A stretch of 64,000 nt of DNA from Arenimonas caeni (GTDB lineage: Bacteria > Pseudomonadota > Gammaproteobacteria > Xanthomonadales > Xanthomonadaceae). The notes beneath the pieces are model-generated. The model saw only the letters and a list, made by a program, of their open reading frames with translations, searched no databases and was not told the DNA's origin. The stretch covers positions 1 through 64,000 of the forward strand of contig NZ_KZ679096.1 of assembly GCF_003024235.1 (NCBI RefSeq), written 5' to 3'. Shown piece after piece: positions 39,659 to 48,368 of this stretch (positions are counted from its first letter, which is position 1; each line of letters starts with the position of its first letter). Position numbers and translations under genes: made by a program.

Positions 39659-42268
39659 TCAGGCGGCCTGGGTGGAGGCGAGGAAGTCCTGGGCGAAGCG
39701 CTGCAGCACGCCGCCGGCCTCGTAGATCGAGACTTCCTCGTCGGAGTCGAGGCGGCACTGCACCGGCACTTCGATGCGCTCGCCGTCGCGGCGGTTCACC
39801 ACCAGCGTCAGCGTGGCGCGCGGGGCACGCTCGCCGAGCACGTCGTAGGTTTCGGTGCCGTCCAGACCGAGCGTCTTGCGGGTGGTGCCGGGCAGGAACT
39901 CCAGCGGCAGCACGCCCATGCCGATCAGGTTGGTGCGGTGGATGCGCTCGAAGCCCTCGGCGACGATGGCCTCCACGCCCGCCAGGCGCACGCCCTTGGC
40001 CGCCCAGTCGCGGCTCGAGCCCTGGCCGTAGTCGGCACCGGCGACGATGATCAGCGGCTGGCCGCGATCCATGTAGGTTTCGATCGCTTCCCACATGCGC
40101 ATCACATTGCCTTCCGGCTCCACGCGCGCAAGCGAACCCTGCTTCACCTTGCCGCCTTCGAGCACCATCTCGTTGAACAGCTTGGGGTTGGCGAAGGTGG
40201 CGCGCTGCGCGGTCAGGTGGTCGCCGCGGTGGGTGGCGTAGGAATTGAAGTCTTCTTCCGGCAGGCCCATCTTCGCCAGGTACTCGCCGGCGGCGCTGTC
40301 GGCGAGGATCGCGTTCGAGGGCGAGAGGTGGTCGGTGGTGATGTTGTCGCCCAGCAGCGCCAGCGGGCGCAGGCCCTGCAGCGTGCGCGGCTTGGCCAGC
40401 GCGCCTTCCCAGTAGGGCGGGCGGCGGATGTAGGTACTCATTTCGCGCCAGTCGTACAGCGGGCTCACCTTCGCCGCGCTCTCGACCGCGATCTTGAACA
40501 TCGGCTCGTACACCGCGCGGAACTGCTCGGGCTTCACCGCCGCCTTCACGATCGCGTCGATCTCGGCGTCGCTCGGCCACAGGTCCTTGAGCAGGATGGG
40601 CGTGCCGTCGGCGCGGTGGCCCAGCGCGTCCTTCTCGATATCGAAGCGGATGGTGCCGGCGATGGCATAGGCCACCACCAGCGGCGGCGAGGCCAGGAAG
40701 GCCTGCTTGGCGTAGGGATGGATGCGGCCGTCGAAGTTGCGGTTGCCGCTGAGCACCGCGGTGGCGTAGAGGTCACGCTCGATGATTTCCTGCTGGATCT
40801 TCGGGTCCAGCGCGCCGGACATGCCGTTGCAGGTGGTGCAGGCGAAGGCGACGATGCCGAAGCCCAGCTTCTCAAGCTCGGTCTTCAGGCCCGCTTCCTC
40901 GAGGTAGAGCGCCACGGCCTTCGAGCCCGGCGCCAGCGAGGACTTCACCCAGGGCTTGCGCACCAGGCCCAGTTCATTGGCCTTCCTGGCCAGCAGGCCA
41001 GCGGCGATGACGTTGCGCGGGTTGGAGGTGTTGGTGCACGAGGTGATGGCGGCGATGATCACCGCGCCGTCGGGCATCAGGCCCTCGGCTTCCTGGGCGC
41101 GCGCGGCCTCGAGGTTGCCGGCGATGCCCTTGGCGGCGAGGTCCGTGGTGGCCACGCGCGCATGCGGGTTCGACGGGCCGGCCATGGTGCGCACGACGGA
41201 CGAGAGGTCGAAGTGCAGCGTGCGCTCGTACTGCGCCTTGCCCAGCGAATCGGCCCACAGCCCGGCGGTCTTCGCATAGTTCTCCACCAGCGCCACCTGC
41301 TCGTCGCTGCGGCCGGTCAGGCGCAGGTAGTCGAGGGTGTTGCCGTCGATGAAGAACATCGCCGCGGTCGCGCCGTACTCGGGCGCCATGTTGGAGATGG
41401 TGGCGCGGTCGCCCAGCGTCAGCGCGGCGGCGCCTTCGCCGCGGAATTCGAGCCAGGCGCCCACGACCTTCTGCTTGCGCAGGAACTCGGTGAGCGAGAG
41501 CACGATGTCGGTGGCGGTGATGCCCGGCTGCGGCTTGCCGGTGAGCTCGACGCCGATGATGTCGGGCAGGCGCATCCACGAGGCGCGGCCGAGCATGACG
41601 TTCTCGGCCTCCAGGCCGCCGACGCCGATGGCGATAACGCCCAGCGCATCCACGTGCGGCGTGTGGCTGTCGGTGCCCACACAGGTGTCGGGGAAGGCCA
41701 CGCCGTCCTGCACGTAGATCACCGGCGACATCTTCTCCAGGTTGATCTGGTGCATGATGCCGTTGCCCGGCGGGATCACGTCCACGTTGCGGAACGCGAG
41801 CTTGGTCCAGTCGATGAAGTGGAAGCGGTCGGCGTTGCGGCGATCCTCGATGGCGCGGTTCTTGGTGAACGCATCCGGGTCGAAGCCACCGCACTCGACG
41901 GCCAGCGAGTGGTCGACGATCAGCTGCACCGGCACCACCGGGTTGACCTGGGCCGGGTCGCCACCCTGGTCGGCGATGGCGTCGCGCAGGCCGGCCAGGT
42001 CCACCAGCGCGGTCTGGCCCAGGATGTCGTGGCAGACCACGCGCGCCGGGAACCACGGGAAGTCCATGTCGCGGCGGCGCTCGATGAGCTGGCGCAGCGA
42101 GTCGTCGAGCGTGGCCGGGTCGCAGCGCCGCACCAGGTTCTCGGCCAGCACGCGCGAGGTGTAGGGCAGGCCGTCCCAGGCGCCGGGCTGCAGCGCTTCG
42201 ACCGCCTCGCGGGCGTCGTACCAGTGCAGGGAGGTGCCGGGCAGCGGCTTGCGGTGCTTGGAGTTCAT
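39659..42268 (-). CDS. acnD: 2-Methylcitrate dehydratase, Fe-S dependent (AcnD)
   Basis: An 869-residue aconitase-superfamily enzyme. The 4Fe-4S cysteines are in SCTNTSNP and ACTTCNGMSG, GTDSHTPH is the substrate loop, and the swivel domain has GADYGQGSSRDWA. The N-terminus RKPLPGTSLHWYDAR and the ICxNxxP-free SCTNTSNP site are those of AcnD, not of the housekeeping AcnA (which starts about SFxxLxxG). With PrpF it replaces PrpD by dehydrating 2-methylcitrate. A perfect 10-bp hairpin ends 2 bases upstream of the ATG and there is no Shine-Dalgarno. The gene begins the acnD-yhhN-prpF set. Confidence 0.95.
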   Translation of the reverse strand: MNSKHRKPLPGTSLHWYDAREAVEALQPGAWDGLPYTSRVLAENLVRRCDPATLDDSLRQLIERRRDMDFPWFPARVVCHDILGQTALVDLAGLRDAIADQGGDPAQVNPVVPVQLIVDHSLAVECGGFDPDAFTKNRAIEDRRNADRFHFIDWTKLAFRNVDVIPPGNGIMHQINLEKMSPVIYVQDGVAFPDTCVGTDSHTPHVDALGVIAIGVGGLEAENVMLGRASWMRLPDIIGVELTGKPQPGITATDIVLSLTEFLRKQKVVGAWLEFRGEGAAALTLGDRATISNMAPEYGATAAMFFIDGNTLDYLRLTGRSDEQVALVENYAKTAGLWADSLGKAQYERTLHFDLSSVVRTMAGPSNPHARVATTDLAAKGIAGNLEAARAQEAEGLMPDGAVIIAAITSCTNTSNPRNVIAAGLLARKANELGLVRKPWVKSSLAPGSKAVALYLEEAGLKTELEKLGFGIVAFACTTCNGMSGALDPKIQQEIIERDLYATAVLSGNRNFDGRIHPYAKQAFLASPPLVVAYAIAGTIRFDIEKDALGHRADGTPILLKDLWPSDAEIDAIVKAAVKPEQFRAVYEPMFKIAVESAAKVSPLYDWREMSTYIRRPPYWEGALAKPRTLQGLRPLALLGDNITTDHLSPSNAILADSAAGEYLAKMGLPEEDFNSYATHRGDHLTAQRATFANPKLFNEMVLEGGKVKQGSLARVEPEGNVMRMWEAIETYMDRGQPLIIVAGADYGQGSSRDWAAKGVRLAGVEAIVAEGFERIHRTNLIGMGVLPLEFLPGTTRKTLGLDGTETYDVLGERAPRATLTLVVNRRDGERIEVPVQCRLDSDEEVSIYEAGGVLQRFAQDFLASTQAA

Positions 42269-42270
42269 GG

Positions 42271-42297
42271 GGCGGGCTCGTTTTGTTCGAGCCCGCC
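42271..42297 (-). other. Perfect hairpin abutting the acnD start codon
   Basis: GGCGGGCTCG pairs exactly with CGAGCCCGCC around a 7-base loop (AACAAAA on the minus strand). It ends two bases before the acnD ATG, occupies the place of the ribosome site, and lies 44 bases after the stop of the preceding gene. It may be that gene's terminator (a T-run is missing) or a leader structure controlling acnD. Confidence 0.6.
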
Positions 42298-42340
42298 ATT
42301 ATCCGGGTTCTGGCCTGGCCAGGCACCTGGTGGGCCGGGC

Positions 42341-43429
42341 TCAGCGCGCCTGGCTTTCGGCCTGCTCCAGCTCCGGGACCGTCTCGCCGGCCTCGCGGTG
42401 GCAGACGTGGGCGCCGATGGGAAAACCATGGCCGCTGGCCATCCTCGGCAACCAGCGGTCGCTGGCTTCGACCGGCGACCAATCGGCGAACTCCAGGGCG
42501 CGCCGCTCGGCCTCGGCGCGCTGGTCGGCGGTGGACAGTTCGCCCAGCAGGTCCAATTCCTCCGCGATCTGCTTCCTGAGCGCGCCCGCGCCCCGGCTGT
42601 CGTTGCCGTCGAGCGCCAGGTGGGCGCGCCGGTACAGCGCCAGCGCCATCGCGCGATCCTCGGGCAAGGCCTGGGCCAGCAGGCCGTAGCGGCTGCTATG
42701 CAGGCCCGCCAGCGCATGCGCCACCCGCAGCGTCGTCGGCAGGTCACCCTCGCGCACCAGCTGCCAGGCCATGTCGGTGGCCGTCGCGCGATAGAGCGCC
42801 AGCTCGCCGGTGCTGGCCAGCAAACCATCGGGCGGCAGCGCATCGCCCCCCGCCCAAATGCGGCGGGCCGACAGGCTGCCCAGGCGCGCCGCCTGGTACC
42901 AGCGCTGCGCCATCACGCCCGGATCAAGCTCGGTGTATCCGGCGCAGCGCTCGTTGCGCTCGGCCAGGCGCTGCTCGCGCCGGGCGAGATCGCGATCGAA
43001 CTCGCTGCGGAACCGGGTGATCGCGGCGCTGTTCTTCTGCGCCTCGAGGCGGTCGAGCTCCTGGGTCTTTCGGCGCAGCCAGCGCACGTGCGTCTCGTGG
43101 TCGCCGCTCGACCAGCGGCAGGCGGAAAGCTCGTAGGCCAGCCGGCAGGCGGCACCCGGCTCGCCGGCCGCGGCGCGGCGCTCGAGCTCCTCGGCCACCT
43201 GGGCGAGCGGCGCGTCCAGCGGCGGCAGCGGGCCGGCCGGCGGCACGGGCGTGGTGGTGCCCACCGCCAGCAGGGCCGGCAGCTCGACCGCAGGATCCAC
43301 GGCCGGCGCCGCGGCGACAGGCTCGGGAGCGGGTGGCGACGAGTCGGACCACCGCTCCCGCGAAAAGAACAGCACCGCGGCAACGACCACGGCGATGACG
43401 ATGGCGATCAGGCGCAGGAACAGGCGCAT
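42341..43429 (-). CDS. Membrane-anchored protein of unknown function
   Basis: A 362-residue protein. It has an N-terminal transmembrane anchor (LFLRLIAIVIAVVVAAVLFF), a Pro/Ala-rich linker (about 30-75) and a largely helical periplasmic domain with repeated Arg/Glu/Ala helices, e.g. EELERRAAAGEPGAACRLAYEL. Its helix pattern looks like a Sel1/TPR-type repeat scaffold, but no repeat is convincing. ATG 43429 directly follows a GGAG site. The upstream in-frame extension is low-complexity and was excluded. It is in tandem with acnD but separated by 72 bases and the hairpin. Confidence 0.7.
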   Translation of the reverse strand: MRLFLRLIAIVIAVVVAAVLFFSRERWSDSSPPAPEPVAAAPAVDPAVELPALLAVGTTTPVPPAGPLPPLDAPLAQVAEELERRAAAGEPGAACRLAYELSACRWSSGDHETHVRWLRRKTQELDRLEAQKNSAAITRFRSEFDRDLARREQRLAERNERCAGYTELDPGVMAQRWYQAARLGSLSARRIWAGGDALPPDGLLASTGELALYRATATDMAWQLVREGDLPTTLRVAHALAGLHSSRYGLLAQALPEDRAMALALYRRAHLALDGNDSRGAGALRKQIAEELDLLGELSTADQRAEAERRALEFADWSPVEASDRWLPRMASGHGFPIGAHVCHREAGETVPELEQAESQAR

Positions 43430-43496
43430 GGAAGGCTCCGGGGGGCGGAGCGAACAGCCTAGCCGAAGCGGGCGCCGAACCGGCGGCGAATCCTTC

Positions 43497-45551
43497 TCAA
43501 TCGTGGTGGAAATGCCGCTTGAACGGCACCGCGTCGGCGGCCGGTTCGCCCAGCGCCTGCGCCAGGCGGTGCCCGGCGTAAACCGCATGCGCGATCAGCC
43601 CGGGCGCTTCGCAATCGCCGATGCGCTGCACGCCGGCCAGGCCCGCGCCGGCCCAGTCGGCCTCGCGGGCCCGCAGTGCCTGGCAGAGCGCGTCTTCGGG
43701 CTGGCGCGAGGTGACGGTGACCAGCGCATCGATGGGGTGCAGGTGGGTCTCGCCGCTCCAGGCGTCCTCGAGCACCAGCTCGTGGCCGTCGAGCGCGCGC
43801 AGGCACTGCGACACCCGCACCTGCACGCCCAGCGAGGCCAGCCGCTTGCGCACGTGCCGGTATTCGAGCGTGTACTGGCCCCAGGGCGCCACCAGGTCCT
43901 CGGGCGTGACGAACAGCACCCGGCGGCCCGCGCGCGCCAGCGCCTCGGCCAGCACGGTGGCGTGGTAGCCACCGTCGTCGTCGTACACGGCCACCGTGCC
44001 TTCGGGCAGCGGGCCGTCCATCAGGTCGTCGGGCGTGAACACATTGGCCGCGTCGGCCAGGCCGGCGATGCCGGCGCCGTGCGTGCGGCCGGCGCCGTCG
44101 CGGCGCCAGCGCGCGCCGGTGGCGAGCACCACGTGGGCGGCGCCGAAGTCGAGCACGTCCTGGGCGCCGAGCATCGAGTCCAGGTACACCGCCACGTTGG
44201 GCAGCTTGTTGATCTGGCCCACGCGCCAGTCGCGCACCCGCGCCCACTCGGCCAGGCCGGGCAGTTTCGCCTCGCGGGCCACGCGGCCGCCCAGCGTTTT
44301 CGAAGCCTCGGCCAGCGCCACCTCGAAGCCCCGCTGGCCCAGCGCCCGCGCCGCCTCCAGGCCCGCCGGGCCGGCGCCGACCACCAGCACCTTCTCTGGC
44401 TTGCGCGCCGGCGCGATGCGCTCGGGGTGCCAGCCCTTGCGCCACTCCTCGCCCATCGACGGGTTCTGGGTGCAGCGGATCGGCGAGATGGTGTTGTCGC
44501 CCGAGACGCAGACGTTGCAGCCGATGCACTCGCGGATGTCCTCGAGCCGGCCCTCTTCGATCTTGCGCGGCAGGAAGGGATCGGCGATGGACGGCCGCGC
44601 GGCGCCGATCATGTCGAGCACGCCGCGGCGGATCTGCGAGACCATGGTGTCGGGCGAAGTGAAGCGGCCCACGCCCACCACCGGCTTGCTGGTGGCGCGC
44701 CTGACGAAGTTGACGAAGGGTTCCTGCGCCGCTTCGCCGCCGAAGCGCGAGGGCAGCGAGTCGTTGTACCAGGCGCTCACGTTCACGTCCCACAGGTCCG
44801 GCAGTTCGGCCAGCATGGCGACGATGTCGCGCGCTTCGGCCAGCTCCACGCCGTCCGGGCCCAGCATTTCCTCGGTGGCGAAACGCAGGGCCACGCCGCA
44901 GCGGTGGCCGACGGCGTCCTTGGTGTCCTCGATGAGCTCGCGCAGCAGGCGCACGCGGTTTTCCAGCGAGCCGCCGTATTCGTCGGTGCGCTGGTTACGG
45001 CGCCGCTGCAGGAAGTGCATGGCCAGCGACAGGTCGTGCGCCGCGTACACGTAGACGATGTCCATGCCGGCCTTCATGCCGCGCACGGCGGCCTCGCGGT
45101 GCCAGCGCCGGTACTCGCGGATGTCGGCCTTGTCCATCGCCCGCGCCTGCTGCGGGTAGCCGTACTTGGTGGGCTGGTGCGAGGGCGCGAGCAGGATCTC
45201 GCGCGAGAACAGGTTCGAGGCCGCCGGGCCGTTGTGGGTGAGCTCCACCGCGGCAAGCGCGCCATGCGCATGCACCTTCTCGCACATCAGCGCCAGCGCC
45301 GGGATGTCGCGGTCGTCCCACAGCCGCGCCTCGACGTAGGGCGTGAGATCGGAGCTGGGGTGGATCTCGCATTCCTCGGTGGAGATCACCGCCCAGCCGC
45401 CCTCGGCCTTCACCTCGCGCATGGCCGCGTGCGCCAGCGGCATCTGGTGGCCCATGCCGTTGCAGTGCGGCACCTGGAAGAAGCGGTTCTTCGCGGTCAC
45501 CGGGCCGATCCGGACCGGCTCGAACAGGATGTCGTAGCGCGAGTCGCGCAT
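43497..45551 (-). CDS. DgcA/TMADH-like Fe-S flavoenzyme (N-demethylase)
   Basis: A 684-residue old-yellow-enzyme/NADH:flavin oxidoreductase fused to a 4Fe-4S site and a second dinucleotide-binding domain. The N-terminal OYE barrel starts YDILFEPVRIGPVTAKNRF. The cluster ligands are in CIGCNVCVSGDNTISPIRC, followed by VVGAGPAGLEAARALG (FAD/ADP site). This plan is shared by trimethylamine dehydrogenase, dimethylglycine demethylase DgcA (about 686 residues) and stachydrine-pathway N-methylproline demethylases. It would oxidatively remove an N-methyl group in the cytoplasm. The Rieske oxygenase gene just upstream overlaps by one base (TGATG), as expected for two sequential demethylation steps. 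The substrate is not proven. Confidence 0.85.
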   Translation of the reverse strand: MRDSRYDILFEPVRIGPVTAKNRFFQVPHCNGMGHQMPLAHAAMREVKAEGGWAVISTEECEIHPSSDLTPYVEARLWDDRDIPALALMCEKVHAHGALAAVELTHNGPAASNLFSREILLAPSHQPTKYGYPQQARAMDKADIREYRRWHREAAVRGMKAGMDIVYVYAAHDLSLAMHFLQRRRNQRTDEYGGSLENRVRLLRELIEDTKDAVGHRCGVALRFATEEMLGPDGVELAEARDIVAMLAELPDLWDVNVSAWYNDSLPSRFGGEAAQEPFVNFVRRATSKPVVGVGRFTSPDTMVSQIRRGVLDMIGAARPSIADPFLPRKIEEGRLEDIRECIGCNVCVSGDNTISPIRCTQNPSMGEEWRKGWHPERIAPARKPEKVLVVGAGPAGLEAARALGQRGFEVALAEASKTLGGRVAREAKLPGLAEWARVRDWRVGQINKLPNVAVYLDSMLGAQDVLDFGAAHVVLATGARWRRDGAGRTHGAGIAGLADAANVFTPDDLMDGPLPEGTVAVYDDDGGYHATVLAEALARAGRRVLFVTPEDLVAPWGQYTLEYRHVRKRLASLGVQVRVSQCLRALDGHELVLEDAWSGETHLHPIDALVTVTSRQPEDALCQALRAREADWAGAGLAGVQRIGDCEAPGLIAHAVYAGHRLAQALGEPAADAVPFKRHFHHD

Positions 45552-46621
45552 CAGGCGGCCTCGTCGGCGGCGTAGGCGGCGCGCAGCTGCTGGTGGAAAT
45601 GCCACAGCGCCGATTCGCGCTTCGGGCACAGGCGGCCGGCGTCATAGCTGCCCGACTCGAGCCCGCGCTGCACCGCCTCGCAGATGGCGATGTCCTCGGC
45701 CTGCACTTCGTCGCTGAACCCGCGGTCGACGGCAGCCAGGGCCTCGCCGGCCGGGCCGGGTGCGTAGAAATAGTCGAACTCCACCCGGCAGCGGCCCGGC
45801 CCCAGCGGCAGCACGCGGTTGGTCTGCAGGCGCCCGGGCAGGATGTTGAGCATCACGTTCGGGTAGACGAACCAGTAGAAGGCCTGGCCCTCGCCGTAGG
45901 CACTGGTCCCGCCGGCGTCGCGCAGCGGCGAGTGCTGCAGCGATTTCCAGGACAGCAGTTCGGTGTCGTAGGCACGGTAGTCGAGCACCTTCGACAGCCC
46001 CGGGTGCACGTGCGGCAGGTGGTAGCCCTCGAGGAAGTTGTCGACGTAGACCTTCCAGTCGCAGGCGATGTCGTAGTGGTCGCGGCGGGCGAAGCGCAGC
46101 GCCGCAAGGTCGATGGGCGCGATGCGTTCGGCGATGCCGCCGTACACCTCGTCGAAGCCGGGCGCCGCGTCGTCGGCGCAGACGAACACCAGGCCCTGCC
46201 ACTGCGCCACGCGCAGCGCCGGCAGGCGGATGCCGGCCACGTCGAAATCCTTGGCGCCCTGCATCTCGGGCGCCGAACGCAGCTGGCCCTCGAGCGTGTA
46301 GGTCCAACCGTGGTACTTGCAGGTCAGCGCACGGGCGCCGCGGCCGTTGCACAGGGCCAGTGGCCCGGCGCGGTGCCGGCAGACGTTGGCGAAGGCGCGC
46401 AGCGTGCCGTCGGCGCCGCGCACCACGAGCACCGGCAGCCGGCCGACGGTGTCGACCACGTGGTCGCCGGCGCCTTCGAGCTGGTCGGCGCGCGCCACCA
46501 GCTGCCAGCTGCGCCCGAACACGGCGCGCAGGTCGCGCGCGTGCGCCGCCTCGCCGGCGTAGTGGCGGGCGGGCAGCGCGGTGGCCAGCTCAAGCGGGGT
46601 CGTGGGGGTCGCGGTTGGCAT
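45551..46621 (-). CDS. Rieske non-haem iron oxygenase alpha subunit (betaine/choline-monooxygenase-like)
   Basis: A 356-residue oxygenase. Rieske 2Fe-2S ligands: C81-x-H83 in CRHRAG and C101-x-x-H104 in CKYHGW, with the spacing typical of the family. The mononuclear iron site is in DNFLEGYHLPHVHPGL (two His). No beta subunit is present, which suits the single-subunit carnitine/choline/glycine-betaine type (GbcA, Stc2) rather than an aromatic dioxygenase. The partner reductase (GbcB-like) is not in the window. ATG 46621 lies inside the recD gene (32-base overlap), so it is downstream of recCBD on one transcript. Confidence 0.87.
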   Translation of the reverse strand: MPTATPTTPLELATALPARHYAGEAAHARDLRAVFGRSWQLVARADQLEGAGDHVVDTVGRLPVLVVRGADGTLRAFANVCRHRAGPLALCNGRGARALTCKYHGWTYTLEGQLRSAPEMQGAKDFDVAGIRLPALRVAQWQGLVFVCADDAAPGFDEVYGGIAERIAPIDLAALRFARRDHYDIACDWKVYVDNFLEGYHLPHVHPGLSKVLDYRAYDTELLSWKSLQHSPLRDAGGTSAYGEGQAFYWFVYPNVMLNILPGRLQTNRVLPLGPGRCRVEFDYFYAPGPAGEALAAVDRGFSDEVQAEDIAICEAVQRGLESGSYDAGRLCPKRESALWHFHQQLRAAYAADEAA

Positions 46622-48368
46622 CGGGCGAGTGTATCGCCAGCGCCGCCAGCCGCGCCGCGAGCCCGCCGGCGCGCGCCATGCGCCGCACCAGCGCAGCCAG
46701 GGTACTCGAGGCCGGCGCCCACAGCTCGACCGAGCGCTTGGCGCGCGACAGGCCGGTGTAGAGCAGCTGGCGCGAGAGGATGCGGTGTTCCGGGTCGGGC
46801 GGCAGCAGCACCGCCACGTGCCCGTACTCGCTGCCCTGGGCTTTATGGATGGTGATGGCGAAGGCCGGCGCATGCGCCGGCAGCGCCGCCGGCGGCAGCG
46901 CACGCACGCCCTCGCCGCCGGCCGCGGCGAACCACACGCGCAGGCGGCCGTCGGCGTCGCGCAGGCACAGGCCGACGTCGCCGTTGAACAGGCGCGCGCC
47001 GTAGTCGTTGCGGGTCACCATCACCACCCGGCCCGGGTACCAGGCCAGGTCGGCGGGCACGCCCCAGGCCTGGCGCAGGCGGCACTCGATGGCCTCGTTG
47101 GCGGCTTCGGCGCCGAAGGGCCCGTCGCGCAGCGCGCACAGCAGCTGGCGCGCGGCCAGCCCGCCGAGCGCGGTGGCGGCGACCGCGCCGGCCTCGTCGC
47201 CCGCGGGGAGCGGGGCCGGCGGACCATCCGCGGCCAGTGCGTCGCTCCAGTGGCGCAGGCGGCGGGCCAGCGCGCCGGCGTCTTCCACGGCGAAGGAGCG
47301 GGCCAGGCCCTCGCTGCCGGCGAGCGCCGCCTGCAGCGCATCCGGATCGCCGCCGCGCACGGCTTCGTTGAGCGCCACCAGCGGCGCCACCGCGCGGAAG
47401 CTGTGGCGCAGCCGGACCAGCGCCGGCGATTCGCGCGCCTCGAGCACGGCCACCAGGTCCATCAGCACCGAGCCGGCGCCGACCGGGTCGAGCTGGTCGG
47501 CGTCGCCCACCAGCACCAGGGTGGCGCCGGGGCGCAGCGCGGCGAGCAGGGCGCGCAGCTGGTGCAAGTCGAGCATGGAGGCTTCGTCGATGACCACCAC
47601 GCCGGCGTCCACCGGGTTTTCGGCGTCGCGCGAATAGCGGTTGCGGCTCGGCGACCAGCCCAGCAGGCGGTGCACGGTGAGCGCATGCGCGGTGGGCAGC
47701 GCGTCGAGGTGTTCGGCCCAGGCCGCGGGCAGCACGTCGCGCAGGCGCTCGCCCTCCTCGCGCAGCGACTGCACCAGGCGCTGCGCGGCCTTGCCCGTGG
47801 GCGCGGCCACGGCGATGCCGTCGCGGGCGGCGATGCCGTCGCGCAGCAGGCGCAGCAGCATGCGCAGCACGGTGGTGGTCTTGCCGGTGCCGGGGCCGCC
47901 GGTGAGCACCACCAGCCGGCGTCCGCCGACGGCGCGCACGGCCTGGCGCTGGGCGCCGTCGGTGGCCGGGTCGCCGCCGGGGAACAGCGCCGCGAGTTCC
48001 GCCTCGTCCATGCCCAGCGGCGTGGCGTCGGCCAGGCGCGCGGCCAGCGCGGCCGCCACTTCGCCTTCGTGCAGGTGGTTGCGCCACAGGTAGAAGCGGC
48101 CTTCGGCGTCGAGCACGAAGGGCGTGCGCACGCGGCCGTCGCCCACCAGCGGCTCGGCGCGCAGCGCGGCGGCCTCGTCGGCCGGCAGCGGCGGCAGCGC
48201 GGTGTCGCCGCGCAGCTCGGCCACGGCGGCGCGCGCGGCCAGCGCCGCCAGCGCCTCGCTGCCGCCATGGCCCAGCACCCAGCGCGCCAGCGCGCGTCCC
48301 AGCGCCCGCTCGGGCAGGCGGCCCTCGATGTCCACGCGCGGCTGCAGGCGGAAGTCGACGTGGCTCAT
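46590..48368 (-). CDS. recD: Exodeoxyribonuclease V subunit RecD (helicase)
   Basis: A 592-residue SF1B helicase subunit. An N-terminal helical domain is followed by Walker A GGPGTGKTTT, Walker B VVIDEASMLD, VGDADQLDPVGAG, RHSF and the late AITIHKAQGSEYGHV and LYTGLSRAKRSV motifs. With RecB and RecC it forms the double-strand-break processing and Chi-recognising nuclease, and degrades linear foreign DNA. Length is close to E. coli RecD (608). It is coupled to recB by ATGA. Its 3' end overlaps the start of the Rieske gene. Confidence 0.96.
   Translation of the reverse strand: MSHVDFRLQPRVDIEGRLPERALGRALARWVLGHGGSEALAALAARAAVAELRGDTALPPLPADEAAALRAEPLVGDGRVRTPFVLDAEGRFYLWRNHLHEGEVAAALAARLADATPLGMDEAELAALFPGGDPATDGAQRQAVRAVGGRRLVVLTGGPGTGKTTTVLRMLLRLLRDGIAARDGIAVAAPTGKAAQRLVQSLREEGERLRDVLPAAWAEHLDALPTAHALTVHRLLGWSPSRNRYSRDAENPVDAGVVVIDEASMLDLHQLRALLAALRPGATLVLVGDADQLDPVGAGSVLMDLVAVLEARESPALVRLRHSFRAVAPLVALNEAVRGGDPDALQAALAGSEGLARSFAVEDAGALARRLRHWSDALAADGPPAPLPAGDEAGAVAATALGGLAARQLLCALRDGPFGAEAANEAIECRLRQAWGVPADLAWYPGRVVMVTRNDYGARLFNGDVGLCLRDADGRLRVWFAAAGGEGVRALPPAALPAHAPAFAITIHKAQGSEYGHVAVLLPPDPEHRILSRQLLYTGLSRAKRSVELWAPASSTLAALVRRMARAGGLAARLAALAIHSPDANRDPHDPA

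Noticed and set aside
39659-42268. Housekeeping aconitase A
   Set aside because: The N-terminus and the nearby prpF fit AcnD better.
39593-43462. A 1289-codon open frame opposite acnD and its neighbours
   Set aside because: High GC keeps the antisense frame open. The opposite strand carries AcnD and other recognisable proteins.
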